DNA of 64,000 nucleotides from Oceanicoccus sp. KOV_DT_Chl (GTDB lineage Bacteria; Pseudomonadota; Gammaproteobacteria; Pseudomonadales; Dasaniaceae): the NCBI RefSeq assembly GCF_900120175.1, contig NZ_FQLF01000005.1:498501-562500 (forward strand), given 5' to 3'. The position numbers and the translations under genes were made by a program. The notes beneath the pieces were generated by a model, which was given only the letters and a program-made list of their open reading frames with translations, was not told where the DNA came from and did no database searches. Each line of letters starts with the position of its first letter. Position 1 is the stretch's first letter. Below are positions 28,232 to 37,532 of this stretch, piece after piece.

Positions 28232-29257
28232 TTATACAAAAGCCTTGCGTTGTTTTATCAGTAACAACACAAAAAAAGGTGCACCAATAACAGCCGTCAA
28301 TAACCCCACCGGCAGCTCTGAAGGCGCCATTACCAAGCGCGCGCCTACATCAGCAAATAACAACAACAGCGCACCGACCATCGCCGATAGCGGTAACAGC
28401 GAACGATGATCAGGACCGCTGATCATTCTGATTAAATGCGGAATCACCAGACCAATAAAACCAATAATACCAGCCACAGCCACAGTCACACCCACCCCGA
28501 TAGTGGTGACCGCAATCAGTTTTATTTTTAGAACTTCAAGATCAATACCCAGATGCCGCGCTTCGGACTCACCCAGCAGTAATGCATTCAATGCTTGAGC
28601 ATGGCGCTGAAAATAATAAGCAGTAAACAATAGCACCAGTAAGCAAAGCCATAAGCTTTCTTCCTGAGTATGAGCAACAGAACCCATTTGCCACAAACTA
28701 ATATCGCGCAATGCCTGATCATTGGCGATGACATTAAGAAAGCCCATCATGGCTCCGCTAAACGCAGCCACCGCCACACCCGCTAACAATAACATCACTA
28801 CCGAGGTGCCGTTGTCACCCTGCGCCAACTTAAATACCAGCAGCGTTGTGAGTAGCGCGCCGACAAAAGCCGCCACAGGAATACCAATACCCTGCCACCC
28901 AGCCGGTAAAAAAATAATGGCTACTGCCGCAGCCAACGCCGCGCCGGCAGATGCACCGATGATCCCGGGGTCTGCCAATGGATTTCTAAATAAGCCCTGC
29001 ATAACAGCGCCAGACTGCGCCAGTATCGCACCCACCAATAAAGCCAGCATGGTTCTGGGCAGTCGCAAATCCAACACTACCAATTGCTGATACTGCATTA
29101 AATTACTGTAGCCGGTTCCACACACCCTATCCCAAAGCGTCAGCAAACTTTCGCCCACTGGTATCGACATCGCGCCGCGGGTAAGTGACAACGTCACAGC
29201 AACCAGCAAGAGCAATAAACAAAAACCCGATAGCGATGATAATGAGAGGCGCAACAT
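28232..29257 (-). CDS. hmuU: haem ABC transporter permease
   Basis: 341 residues with about ten membrane helices of the FecCD/BtuC type. Characteristic RLPRTMLALLVGAILAQSGA, GLFRNPLADPGIIGASAGAA and IGFIGLVIPHLIRMISGPDH (EAA-like loop contacting the ATPase). It overlaps hmuT by one base and abuts hmuV. Confidence 0.93.
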   Translation of the reverse strand: MLRLSLSSLSGFCLLLLLVAVTLSLTRGAMSIPVGESLLTLWDRVCGTGYSNLMQYQQLVVLDLRLPRTMLALLVGAILAQSGAVMQGLFRNPLADPGIIGASAGAALAAAVAIIFLPAGWQGIGIPVAAFVGALLTTLLVFKLAQGDNGTSVVMLLLAGVAVAAFSGAMMGFLNVIANDQALRDISLWQMGSVAHTQEESLWLCLLVLLFTAYYFQRHAQALNALLLGESEARHLGIDLEVLKIKLIAVTTIGVGVTVAVAGIIGFIGLVIPHLIRMISGPDHRSLLPLSAMVGALLLLFADVGARLVMAPSELPVGLLTAVIGAPFFVLLLIKQRKAFV

Positions 29258-30114
29258 TAGCGAGGCGCAACCTGTTGTAATTGCGTCGCCAAAGCCGCCA
29301 CTACATCCAGCGCCTGCAAACTAATACCCGCTACCAACAAACTGCTATTCACTGCTACAATCCGCTGCGACTGACCCGCTGGCGTATGTTGTAACAAAGG
29401 ATTATCAGCTAATAACGAAGTCGCCACCCCTTGCTCCCCGGCAATAATAATTACCTCGGGCTCAAGACTTAATAGTGCTTCAACCGAAACCGAGCGATAG
29501 CTATTGTGCTCAGCAACATTATTACCGCCTAATATTTCAATAATGTCGTTGCCGGTTGTACCAAGACCCGCCAACCGTAAACCTCTACCCTCCATGTGCA
29601 ATAAAAAAGCAACAGAGCTATTCGCGGCAAGCTGTCGCTGATTAATGTGCGCCATCGCCTGGTCAATACTCTGCATTAAAGGTAACGCCTGCGCACTTTT
29701 ATTGGTGGTGACACTGATACGCTGAATATTGTCACGCAGCGTTTGGGCATTACGGGCAATAGGTAATTGCAGCAAGGTTAGTGGATACGTTTTTAACGCG
29801 GCAATAGTTTCCGCAGGCCCCATATGCACACTGCCGATAATCAAGTCAGGATTTAAACTAAGCAAACCCTCAGTCGATAAGGTTCGGTGATAACCCAATC
29901 TTGCAACCGGTAATGACTCAGGAACCACACTGGTTACATCTACACCCTTCAGTTGATCACTTAACCCCAACGCTATTAACACATCAGTAACACCGGCATC
30001 GGTGCTGATAATTGTGGCGAATGTTTGTTGCTGCTGACTATTGACTACCAGACTTAATAAAACCATTAAACTCGACAAACAGACTCTCGTCGCTACTACT
30101 CTTATAAACTTCAT
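29257..30114 (-). CDS. hmuT: periplasmic haem-binding protein
   Basis: 285 residues, signal peptide at the N-terminus (CLSSLMVLLSLVVNS), class III substrate-binding fold. Conserved TDVLIALGLSDQLKGVD, LSTEGLLSLNPDLIIGS (typical HmuT/PhuT text), GNDIIEILGGNN and SVEALLSLEPEVIIIAG. It hands haem from the outer-membrane receptor to HmuUV. Overlaps exbD by 4 nt. Confidence 0.92.
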   Translation of the reverse strand: MKFIRVVATRVCLSSLMVLLSLVVNSQQQQTFATIISTDAGVTDVLIALGLSDQLKGVDVTSVVPESLPVARLGYHRTLSTEGLLSLNPDLIIGSVHMGPAETIAALKTYPLTLLQLPIARNAQTLRDNIQRISVTTNKSAQALPLMQSIDQAMAHINQRQLAANSSVAFLLHMEGRGLRLAGLGTTGNDIIEILGGNNVAEHNSYRSVSVEALLSLEPEVIIIAGEQGVATSLLADNPLLQHTPAGQSQRIVAVNSSLLVAGISLQALDVVAALATQLQQVAPR

Positions 30115-30536
30115 TCTTCTGTACTCGCATGTTGCAACACAATATGAGCATGCCCAAAGGCCTGCTGGTTTAATAATGCTAAAAGTTTTAATAGTGGTTC
30201 ACTGGGCGCAGCTTTATCGGCAGCAATAGTAAGAGACTGATTACTACCCTGTGTTTTTGCCAGCAACGCCTGTTTAAAATCGCGCCAGTGGTGATAGGTT
30301 TCCTGATCAATATGCCAATAGGGTTTTTCAGCGGTAATCGACACCGTTAATTCAGTCCCTGATGTTAGCTCAAGGGTTACCTCGGCATCGCTTTCGGGTA
30401 CCGCCACCGGCAACGATAATAAAGGTGCGTTGGCAGTAATTAATAAAAAGACAATCACAATAAACACAATATCAATCAATGGCGTGATCTCTGCAGTCAG
30501 CAGTGGCGACGCTGTAACCGACTGTGACTTAATCAT
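30111..30536 (-). CDS. exbD: ExbD/TolR-type proton channel subunit
   Basis: About 141 residues. One N-terminal membrane helix (EITPLIDIVFIVIVFLLIT) with the conserved Asp in PLIDIV needed for proton flow, then a periplasmic domain ending with LLKLLALLNQQAFGHAHIVL. With ExbB it energises TonB. Start set at the ATG 30536; a GTG at 30545 is possible. Overlaps exbB by 8 nt. Confidence 0.9.
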   Translation of the reverse strand: MIKSQSVTASPLLTAEITPLIDIVFIVIVFLLITANAPLLSLPVAVPESDAEVTLELTSGTELTVSITAEKPYWHIDQETYHHWRDFKQALLAKTQGSNQSLTIAADKAAPSEPLLKLLALLNQQAFGHAHIVLQHASTEE

Positions 30537-31131
30537 GCCCTGCACCTAACTCAATACCATCAATCAATAAATTCATCATATTCATACTGAGCTCAGTGCG
30601 ATGAATAATTTTATCAACCCATATTTGGAAACCATGCGCCCCCGCCAGTGCCGGCAAAGCAATAATTAACCCCACAGCAGTGGTGTACATAGCCAAACCC
30701 AAACCATCCGCCAACAATGAAGGCTCGATAGGACCATGATGGTCAGCAAGACTTTCAAATACCTGAATCAATCCCAATACGGTACCCAGCAAACCCAGCA
30801 GTGGAGTGAGCAACGCAATAACCTGTAACAAGCGAATACCGCTGGATAATTGCTGGCGCTGTGAGCCTAGCCAGATTTCAGCCACATCTTCACGCAAGGA
30901 TTTTTTTTCAGAGCGGTGTGCTGTTAAAAAATTTAGCCCCCGGGCTACCAACAAGGGCTGATTTTTACCGGCAAACACCGGCGCCTGCTGATCTACTAAT
31001 TGCTTTCGGTAAGAGGCCAGCGCCAGCACCAGCATTTTTTCCAACAGCAGTGCTAGCGTGATTAACGAACACAAAAGCAAGGGTATAGCTAAATAACCCA
31101 ATTGCTGTTGCAGTGATAAATAGTAGGTCAT
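30529..31131 (-). CDS. exbB: ExbB/TolQ-type proton channel subunit
   Basis: 200 residues, three membrane helices. MotA/ExbB family core: LLQVIALLTPLLGLLGTVLG and GLGLAMYTTAVGLIIALPAL. Lies between tonB (5-nt gap) and exbD (overlap). It is a dedicated TonB energy module for the haem receptor, though it may serve the other receptors in the window. Confidence 0.92.
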   Translation of the reverse strand: MTYYLSLQQQLGYLAIPLLLCSLITLALLLEKMLVLALASYRKQLVDQQAPVFAGKNQPLLVARGLNFLTAHRSEKKSLREDVAEIWLGSQRQQLSSGIRLLQVIALLTPLLGLLGTVLGLIQVFESLADHHGPIEPSLLADGLGLAMYTTAVGLIIALPALAGAHGFQIWVDKIIHRTELSMNMMNLLIDGIELGAGHD

Positions 31132-31136
31132 AGTTT

Positions 31137-31820
31137 TTATTCCAATGAAAATTCAACGGGTATCCGCACTTGCGATGCGACCGCAATATGGTTAATGCGG
31201 TGTGCCAGAAACTGCCATTGTTCAACCGCTTCCAGTGCAGCCCGGTCCAGCAGCAACACCCCTGAACTTTTAAATATATCGGTTCTTATTTGCTGGCCAC
31301 GATTATCCAACACCACATCAACCCATACCGTACCCTGCTGCCCACGTTTGCGAGCCAGTCTGGGATAGTGTGGTGGCGCCGGCGCACGGGCAAACAGCGG
31401 CTCAGTAACAAGCGCCCGATGCACCCCTTCGACCAATTCCGCCTCTGCCAGATGAGAGGGGGACCCGGCAGCAGTTTCTGTGACGGGCTTAGGCGGTGCC
31501 GGCTCAGCCTGTTGCTCAGCATTCGTCGTCGGTGCCGGCTTTAGCATTGCGCTTTGTCGGCCTGTCGAACTCATAGTGGGCACAGGCCGCTCGACCCGCC
31601 GCTTCACCACTGAACGCCGTTGCTTCACGACCGGCTCAGTCGGGGGTTCAGCAATAACAACTGGCGTATTTTGCGGACGTTGGTAACTGATCGACAGCGC
31701 CACCGGATTCGCCTGCACTGCGCCACTCGCCTGCGGTGCCGACAGCGTGGGCACCATGCTCAGCAATACACCCTGAATGGCTACAGCACCAACCCATCCC
31801 ACTGCCCTGCTAGCTTCCAT
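31137..31820 (-). CDS. tonB: TonB energy transducer
   Basis: 227 residues. A hydrophobic N-terminal anchor (VGWVGAVAIQGVLLSMVP), a Pro/Lys/Arg-rich spacer (about 50-150) and the TonB C-terminal domain (PPHYPRLARKRGQQGTVWVD, then VLLLDRAALEAVEQWQF). First gene of the minus-strand haem operon, divergent from the haem receptor across a 200-nt region holding a Fur-like box. Confidence 0.9.
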   Translation of the reverse strand: MEASRAVGWVGAVAIQGVLLSMVPTLSAPQASGAVQANPVALSISYQRPQNTPVVIAEPPTEPVVKQRRSVVKRRVERPVPTMSSTGRQSAMLKPAPTTNAEQQAEPAPPKPVTETAAGSPSHLAEAELVEGVHRALVTEPLFARAPAPPHYPRLARKRGQQGTVWVDVVLDNRGQQIRTDIFKSSGVLLLDRAALEAVEQWQFLAHRINHIAVASQVRIPVEFSLE

Positions 31821-31931
31821 CTGTTGTTCCTACCTCGTTTTCCGAACCATTTTGACAATGAGGGCTAGCCCTTCTGTTGCCCCGCTTGGTCGATAGCGCA
31901 AATCCTAGCAAGCCCAATTTTTAAATGCAAA

Positions 31932-31946
31932 TGATAACGATTAGTA
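31932..31946. promoter_or_regulatory. Fur-box-like operator
   Basis: TGATAAC-g-ATTAGTA matches the 7-1-7 Fur motif TGATAAT-n-ATTATCA at 11 of 14 positions. It lies between tonB (minus) and the haem receptor gene (plus), where iron-dependent repression of both directions would be expected. Confidence 0.6.
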
Positions 31947-32020
31947 TTTACATTTAAATTCAATATGTTTACGATCCTGTTTTTTAAGCGCCACCCGCCA
32001 TAGAAAATCAGGAGTCAATA

Positions 32021-34078
32021 ATGAAAAACAAAGCGCCACAACTGGCCATTGGGGGCTTGATCGCTGCCAGCTTTAGCTCATTGCTAGCAGCACAAGCCAC
32101 CCAAAAACCGCTTACCGTATTCAATACCGTCGAGGTTTCAGCTTCCCGAATCGAACAAACCGCGCAAAAAGATACCCGTAGTATCGACAGCATTAATCGC
32201 GATCAGCTGGATGAAATCCAACCCACCTCGGTAGCAGATGCACTCAAATTTGAAGCCAATGTGACCATGGCCGGCGGCCCGATAGCCGGTAATCAGTCAG
32301 TCAATATTCGCGGCCTGGAAGGCAACAAAGTGTTACAAGTTATTGATGGCTCACGGGTGAATACCAACTTTAGTCACCGCCCATCGTATTTCCTTGACCC
32401 TGCCCTGCTAAAAAGTATTAACGTGGTCAAGGGCCCGGTGAGTTCATTGTGGGGTTCCGGTGCCATTGCTGGCGTGGTCTCACAGCAAACCCTGTCAGCT
32501 GATGACCTAATCAAAACCGAAGGCACTCCCGGCGGCCTGATCAAAGCCGGTTTTAATAATAACGGTGACAAACTAACCGCCACGGCGGCAATTGCCGGTA
32601 AAAACAACGCCTTTAGCTGGTTGGCCGCAGCCAGTTATCTCGACAGCGATACCATGGAACAAGGCAATGGTGACACCCTGTTTGGCGCAGAAACGGAAAA
32701 CCTCACCGCACTGGTAAAACTGGATTGGCAGCTTAATGACAGCAGCCGCATTGGCCTCAACTACCGCACTGCCGACACCGATGGCCATCCACCTGTGGTC
32801 GGCAGTGCCGAAGAACAACTTAATGACGCGGACAATTTAATTGATCGCGAAACCACTGACGAACATATCAGCCTGAACTATCACTACAATCCCGCCAGCA
32901 AATGGCTGCAGTTGGATGCCAATCTCTATCAAAACGACACCCGTATAGAAGAACGCAATCTCAATGACGGCAAAGATATTAGCGATATTGAAACACTGGG
33001 ATTCTCACTCACTAACCAAGCGGTTTTTGGTCAACTGAATCTGCTAGCGGGTGTGGATGGTTATGAAGACACACTAAATACCGACCGCCCCGACAATGGC
33101 GACGGTCGCCCCAACCCGCCGGACAACGCCAAAACCACCACTGTCGGCGCTTTTGTGTATGGCGATTATGCAATAACTTCCTCGGTAGTACTGGAAGCTG
33201 GTGTTCGCTACGACAGCTTTGAATCCAAGGCCGCTGGTTTTGATAACAGTGATGAAGCAGCCCTTTCACCCGCTATCGCCGCGCGCTGGCAAGCCAGTGA
33301 ATGGGCGGCGCTCTCATTGCGTTACGACGAAGCATTCCGCGCACCGGATGTGTATGAATTATTTATGGATGGCATCCACTTTTCTTTTTATCCCGGTGGG
33401 CCCAGCAATATATTTGTTGCCAACCCCGAACTTGACCCGGAAACCTCAAACAATATTGAACTGAAAAGTGAATTTAGTTTCAGCGATATTATCGGTCAGG
33501 ATAAAGTAGTTATTGTCGCCAGTGTGTTTGAAAATAAAGTAGACGATTTTATTCAATTAAGTGTCAACGTTCCCGAAGACATGCCCTTTACGTGTTTTAT
33601 ACCAGGTATGGGCACCGGCTGCGCCGGCACCTCAACATCAGAAAATATCGCCAAAGCCCAGCTGCAAGGATTTGAAGTTGCCGCCAGTTACCAACTGGAT
33701 GCGCTGACCGCGTCACTTTCCTACGGTCAAACCCGGGGAAAAGATGAAGATACCGACGAATACTTAGCTGGAATACCCGCCGATAAATGGGTAGCAACAT
33801 TGGACTATGGTTTTTGGTCGATAGACACCAAAGTTGGCGTTAAAGCTATCAAAACCAGCAATCAGGATAAAACCCCCAGCGACGACACTCAGGGACCCTA
33901 TAAAGGAATTACTACAGTAGATTTTTACGCCAGTTGGGAGCCCAGCCAAAAATCTCTCGAAGGTGTAAAAATTGATTTAAATGTGGCCAATGCCTTCGAT
34001 CAAAACTATCGCAATGCCTGGGCCTCTGTATACCAGCCAGGTCGCTCGGTAAAAATTTCAGCGCAATATCGCTTTTAA
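32021..34078 (+). CDS. TonB-dependent haem/haemoglobin receptor
   Basis: 685 residues. Signal peptide ending SSLLAAQA, TonB-box-like TVFNTVEVSAS, plug with NIRGLEGNKVLQVIDGSRVN and KGPVSSLWGSGAIAGVV, then the haem-receptor signature FRAP (FRAPDVYELFMDGIHF, with a His between FRAP and the NPEL box) followed by ANPELDPETS, and a terminal Phe. CAGGAG precedes the ATG. Followed by hutX and hugZ, and divergent from tonB-exbBD-hmuTUV. Members take haem from haemoglobin or free haem. Confidence 0.93.
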   Translation: MKNKAPQLAIGGLIAASFSSLLAAQATQKPLTVFNTVEVSASRIEQTAQKDTRSIDSINRDQLDEIQPTSVADALKFEANVTMAGGPIAGNQSVNIRGLEGNKVLQVIDGSRVNTNFSHRPSYFLDPALLKSINVVKGPVSSLWGSGAIAGVVSQQTLSADDLIKTEGTPGGLIKAGFNNNGDKLTATAAIAGKNNAFSWLAAASYLDSDTMEQGNGDTLFGAETENLTALVKLDWQLNDSSRIGLNYRTADTDGHPPVVGSAEEQLNDADNLIDRETTDEHISLNYHYNPASKWLQLDANLYQNDTRIEERNLNDGKDISDIETLGFSLTNQAVFGQLNLLAGVDGYEDTLNTDRPDNGDGRPNPPDNAKTTTVGAFVYGDYAITSSVVLEAGVRYDSFESKAAGFDNSDEAALSPAIAARWQASEWAALSLRYDEAFRAPDVYELFMDGIHFSFYPGGPSNIFVANPELDPETSNNIELKSEFSFSDIIGQDKVVIVASVFENKVDDFIQLSVNVPEDMPFTCFIPGMGTGCAGTSTSENIAKAQLQGFEVAASYQLDALTASLSYGQTRGKDEDTDEYLAGIPADKWVATLDYGFWSIDTKVGVKAIKTSNQDKTPSDDTQGPYKGITTVDFYASWEPSQKSLEGVKIDLNVANAFDQNYRNAWASVYQPGRSVKISAQYRF

Positions 34079-34142
34079 CAGCACTGAGATTATCGTATCG
34101 GATTTATCCAGCGCATGATGCCAAACAACAGGAGACAAAAGC

Positions 34143-34559
34143 ATGACACAGACAGAAGCCGATAATATTCCGGCAAACTGCCTGGCGGGCAGCGAAGCAC
34201 AGCAATTATTAGAGACCATCAGTCAGTGGAAAAATACTACTGCCGTTATTTTACACGGCGGTTCGGTTTTCGAATTTAAAGGCGTTTTTCCTCAAGGCGA
34301 ACTGGCCCAGGGGTTTTACAACTTAAAAGGCGAGAGTGGCTTTGAAGGTCATCTCAACCTAAAAAAAATCACCAGTATTGCGTTTCAAAGCAAACTGCAT
34401 CGCGGTCAGGAAAGCCATGCGTTTGTTTTTCAGGATGGTAACCACTACTGTATTTTTAAAATTTTTCTGGGTAGAGATTCCGACCATCAGCTCTACCTAT
34501 CACAAAAACAATTTTATCTGGATTTAAAACAGAAAGTTGAACATGGAGAAAGCCGGTGA
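34143..34559 (+). CDS. hutX: HutX-type intracellular haem carrier
   Basis: 138 residues. Family text TAVILHGGSVFEFKGVFPQG, GFYNLKGESGFEGHLNL and HAFVFQDGNHYCIFKIFLGR is distinctive. HutX binds haem in the cytoplasm and passes it to HutZ. RBS CAGGAGA upstream. Its stop overlaps the hugZ GTG start (GTGA). Confidence 0.92.
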   Translation: MTQTEADNIPANCLAGSEAQQLLETISQWKNTTAVILHGGSVFEFKGVFPQGELAQGFYNLKGESGFEGHLNLKKITSIAFQSKLHRGQESHAFVFQDGNHYCIFKIFLGRDSDHQLYLSQKQFYLDLKQKVEHGESR

Positions 34560-35083
34560 AAAACAAATCTATGGAACTACGTCTAGCAGACGAACTGGAA
34601 ACATTTTTAAAAGAACGAAGAACTCTGCATTTATCATCACTGGATGTTGATGGCCACCCCTACGCCTCTTACGCACCTTTTGCCAAAGGTGATAACTGCC
34701 TCTATGTATTACTCAGTGATATTGCAGTGCATGGCATTAATTTAAAAAACAATTCAAAAGCGGCTGTACTTATCATTGAAGACGAAACAGAAGCACAAAC
34801 GATTTTTGCCCGCATCAGGGTGAATTATCAAGTAACTGCCGAACACATCGCTTTTGACGCAGGTACAACTTACGATGAAGGCATTGAGTATCTCTACCAA
34901 AAACAAGGAGAGCGAGTGTTAAATCTTAGCCAGTTAAGTGACTTTCATTTATTTAAGCTAACACCTTTGGGCGGGCGCTTCATCAAAGATTTTGGCCGCG
35001 CATACACTATTGCTGGCAAGTCCTTAACAGGGGAAACAATTGAACATCTGCGCGACGGGCACAAACCGCGAGCAAAAGGGTGA
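34556..35083 (+). CDS. hugZ: HugZ/HutZ family haem oxygenase-like protein
   Basis: 175 residues of the split-barrel FMN-binding-like fold used by HugZ/HutZ to cleave haem. Seen: FLKERRTLHLSSLDVDGHPY, YAPFAKGDNCLYVLLSDIAV HG region and the C-terminal LTPLGGRFIKDFGRAY, a family hallmark around the haem site. GTG start in a 4-nt overlap with hutX; an ATG at 34571 is the alternative. Completes uptake-transport-degradation of haem. Confidence 0.9.
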   Translation: MKNKSMELRLADELETFLKERRTLHLSSLDVDGHPYASYAPFAKGDNCLYVLLSDIAVHGINLKNNSKAAVLIIEDETEAQTIFARIRVNYQVTAEHIAFDAGTTYDEGIEYLYQKQGERVLNLSQLSDFHLFKLTPLGGRFIKDFGRAYTIAGKSLTGETIEHLRDGHKPRAKG

Positions 35084-35415
35084 CAGGCCAAGGAGCGGAA
35101 ATGATTATTATTGTGAGCCTCACCCTGGGGCCTGTGCGCCGAAATCAGGGGATTGGTAAGACGAAGACTTACCTTTAAGTCCCTGCCTCCACTTTTCCTC
35201 TCACAACCCCACCAGCGGAGAACATACTGGACATATAATTGGACGGTAAATGTCGTTAGTGCCCCACAACGGACATCGAGGGCTAAGCATGCCAATTAGC
35301 TTCCCATGGCAGCAGCAACCCATTGCCGACATTTACTGGGCTCAGGATTTATGGCATATTCACTGCAAAAAAATAAACCACAATAAAAATAATTAATGTA
35401 ACGGAGTACTTTCTT
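35084..35415. other. 332-nt spacer downstream of hugZ
   Basis: No coding frame that looks real. A short GTGAG/CTCAC hairpin lies just after hugZ, without a T-run. The last 60 nt are AT-rich and probably hold the promoter of the PEP-CTERM-like gene (RBS ACGGAG). Nothing else recognised. Confidence 0.4.
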
Positions 35416-36090
35416 ATGCTTAAACAAACCATAGCTTTGGTAATGCTTACACTTTCTTTTACCACTCAAGCAGCACTTTATTCAGTCACATTAAGTAATC
35501 TCAATTGGGGTGATGCCCATGGTGAAACATCTGGATACATTACTGGAATCGTAAGTGGTGTTTATGACACGACAACAGGCATAGTTAGTATGGATGCGGG
35601 TGTGACTAGCTTTGCTTATTACGGCTGGGGAGGGCTCATGTATAGCGATGAGCATACTAACTGGTCAACGGGTAATGACAATTATGCTGCAGATAGCTAT
35701 GTTTGCTCCAATGCCAGTGCCAGCTTAAATTTTTGTGGTAGCTACTACTACGGGCAAAATAGAATTGATGAATCTACAATGGATTATTCGACTATGCCAG
35801 GTATTCGTACCTTAGGTGGCGATGATGTGGCGGATCCAGATCCAGAACATTTAATTATCCAAGGTGACCTCTATGCAGTAAGCATGACTTCTTTTGACGG
35901 CGTTGGTGGTAACTTGATAATGCACTCAAATAGCTGGTTAGATCCCGATCCACAAACATCAGGGGACGCTCTCTTTGGGATTGAGATGGTGTTTTCTGTT
36001 GATAATGTTGTATCAACGCCTGTTCCAGCAACGGCATGGCTATTTGGCTCTGCGCTGATTGGGCTGGTTGGTATTAAGCGCAAGAAATAA
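35416..36090 (+). CDS. secreted protein with PEP-CTERM-like tail (paralogue 1)
   Basis: 224 residues. Signal peptide MLKQTIALVMLTLSFTTQA, then a beta-rich domain beginning LYSVTLSNLNWGDAHGETSG. The C-terminus has the tripartite PEP-CTERM-like sorting signal: PVPATAW, hydrophobic LFGSALIGLVG, basic IKRKK. Such tails are recognised by exosortase-type enzymes; none is encoded here. About half of the positions match the next gene, including the shared MDYSTMPG and LGGDDV segments, so the two arose by tandem duplication. Function unknown, probably surface or biofilm matrix. Confidence 0.8.
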   Translation: MLKQTIALVMLTLSFTTQAALYSVTLSNLNWGDAHGETSGYITGIVSGVYDTTTGIVSMDAGVTSFAYYGWGGLMYSDEHTNWSTGNDNYAADSYVCSNASASLNFCGSYYYGQNRIDESTMDYSTMPGIRTLGGDDVADPDPEHLIIQGDLYAVSMTSFDGVGGNLIMHSNSWLDPDPQTSGDALFGIEMVFSVDNVVSTPVPATAWLFGSALIGLVGIKRKK

Positions 36091-36533
36091 TCTTTAGATG
36101 CAGTATCGAGGCTACTTCGGTAGCCTAATTGATTCTGGCTTTGCCAGTTAATGGCACGAAGGGAGCTGCCGAGACAGAACATATTAAAACCGTTAGTCGT
36201 AATGACAGCTTTTAATTTTCAGCTGCCAATGTTTTGAGTTTAGTTAATAAGTAAATTTAAAATAGCTGTTTCGACAGCTGGCGACCTACTATAGCTATTA
36301 GCTAGATTCAGCTCTTGCTTCCTAAGCCGCCATCAGCGGCGGCATCTATATTTGGTAATTCCGCACATATTTAGATTTCTGTCGAAAGGCTTTACAAAGT
36401 CGGTTTGACCAATAAGCGTACATCGCGGAAGCTATAACAAAAATTAGATTGAGTCCTATTGAGCATTGCGTCATTCATAATGATATTATTTTCAATAAGC
36501 TTATAACAATAACCTTCAGAGAGTTTATCGATA
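36091..36533. other. 443-nt spacer between paralogues with UUCG hairpin and diverged repeat
   Basis: AGGCTAC-ttcg-GTAGCCT (36109-36126) forms a hairpin right after the first gene but lacks a T-run. The stretch 36187-36270 resembles 37984-38070 (about three quarters identical by eye), a diverged non-coding repeat. The rest is AT-rich with no supported gene. Confidence 0.45.
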
Positions 36534-37223
36534 ATGAGAGTCATATTATTTTGTGTGTTCTTCATATTTACATTAAGCAGTCAGTCAGCGGTAATGCTAG
36601 TCACATTAAACGAAGTCAACTACGGCGATGATCATGGTGAAAGCAGGGGCACTTTAAGTGGAGTTGTTACTGGACGCTATAACACTGTAACTGAAACCCT
36701 GACGATGGATGCTGGAACTTTTCAAGTTGATTACATTGCGCCGTTTAATTCGTATTACACTTTCATGATAGAAAGAATATCGAACTTAACAACAGGTTCG
36801 ATGGCTTATTCTGCATCTGCTTATGAATGCATTGAAACAAACTGGACGGAAGTTAATCAAACCAGCTTTTGTGGCAACTATAATTTCGGCGCCAATGGAA
36901 TCAAAGAGACGATTTTGGATTACTCAACCATGCCAGGGACAATTACCCTTGGCGGCGATGACGTTGATTTAGACGGAACCAACGAACACTATATTTTACA
37001 AGCCTCGTATTATGCGACACAAACTGATTTTTATAATGGCCAATCCTTAATCATGCGCTCAGCATTGTGGAATACTACCTCAGATCCGTGGGGCGGCTCA
37101 GGCAACGGAGTAGAATTAGTTCTATCCGTTACAGGTGAAGTTTCACCAGTCCCTGTACCAGCAGCAATATGGCTATTTGGCTCAGCATTAATTGGTTTAG
37201 TCGGAGTCAAGCGCAAGCAATAA
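36534..37223 (+). CDS. secreted protein with PEP-CTERM-like tail (paralogue 2)
   Basis: 229 residues, signal peptide MRVILFCVFFIFTLSSQSA, mature start VMLVTLNEVNYGDDHGESRG parallel to paralogue 1. Shared internal motifs: TMDAG, SFCGNYNFG, LDYSTMPG, LGGDDV. C-terminal signal PVPAAIW-LFGSALIGLVG-VKRKQ. Both paralogues have one CxxxxxxxxC pair around the middle that could form a disulfide. Followed by a rho-independent terminator. Confidence 0.8.
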   Translation: MRVILFCVFFIFTLSSQSAVMLVTLNEVNYGDDHGESRGTLSGVVTGRYNTVTETLTMDAGTFQVDYIAPFNSYYTFMIERISNLTTGSMAYSASAYECIETNWTEVNQTSFCGNYNFGANGIKETILDYSTMPGTITLGGDDVDLDGTNEHYILQASYYATQTDFYNGQSLIMRSALWNTTSDPWGGSGNGVELVLSVTGEVSPVPVPAAIWLFGSALIGLVGVKRKQ

Positions 37224-37244
37224 AGCTAGAAAGTTAACGTTATC

Positions 37245-37270
37245 AGGGCTCTTTAATTGGGGCCCTTTTA
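37245..37270 (+). terminator. rho-independent terminator
   Basis: AGGGCTC and GGGCCCT form a stem (one G-U pair) around an AT loop, followed by TTTTATTT, 22 nt after the PEP-CTERM-like gene 2 stop. Confidence 0.75.
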
Positions 37271-37532
37271 TTTCTTCTCAATGTCTCCTGTTGGCACTAA
37301 GCCATCCCTTTTCTCTGACTGAAAAGTGAACTAGCATGCGGGTGGCGATTGATTAAGAGCGCTAATCTATGCAAAATGTCCAAATACGAGACAGTAGCTA
37401 TGAGCTTTTGCTATAATCGCCAATCTTCGCTGAACCGGTCAGCCTTTTTGATCGTATAAATGCTCGCGAACTAAATTTATTAGCAACACTAGTATCTGAT
37501 TATTTTTATTGATTTATAGGAGAATAACAACC
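37271..37532. other. spacer upstream of the small Cys-rich gene
   Basis: No supported gene. Together with the terminator this is a 309-nt gap. The final bases before 37533 carry AGGAG (37518-37522) as RBS; the rest shows nothing recognisable. Confidence 0.35.
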
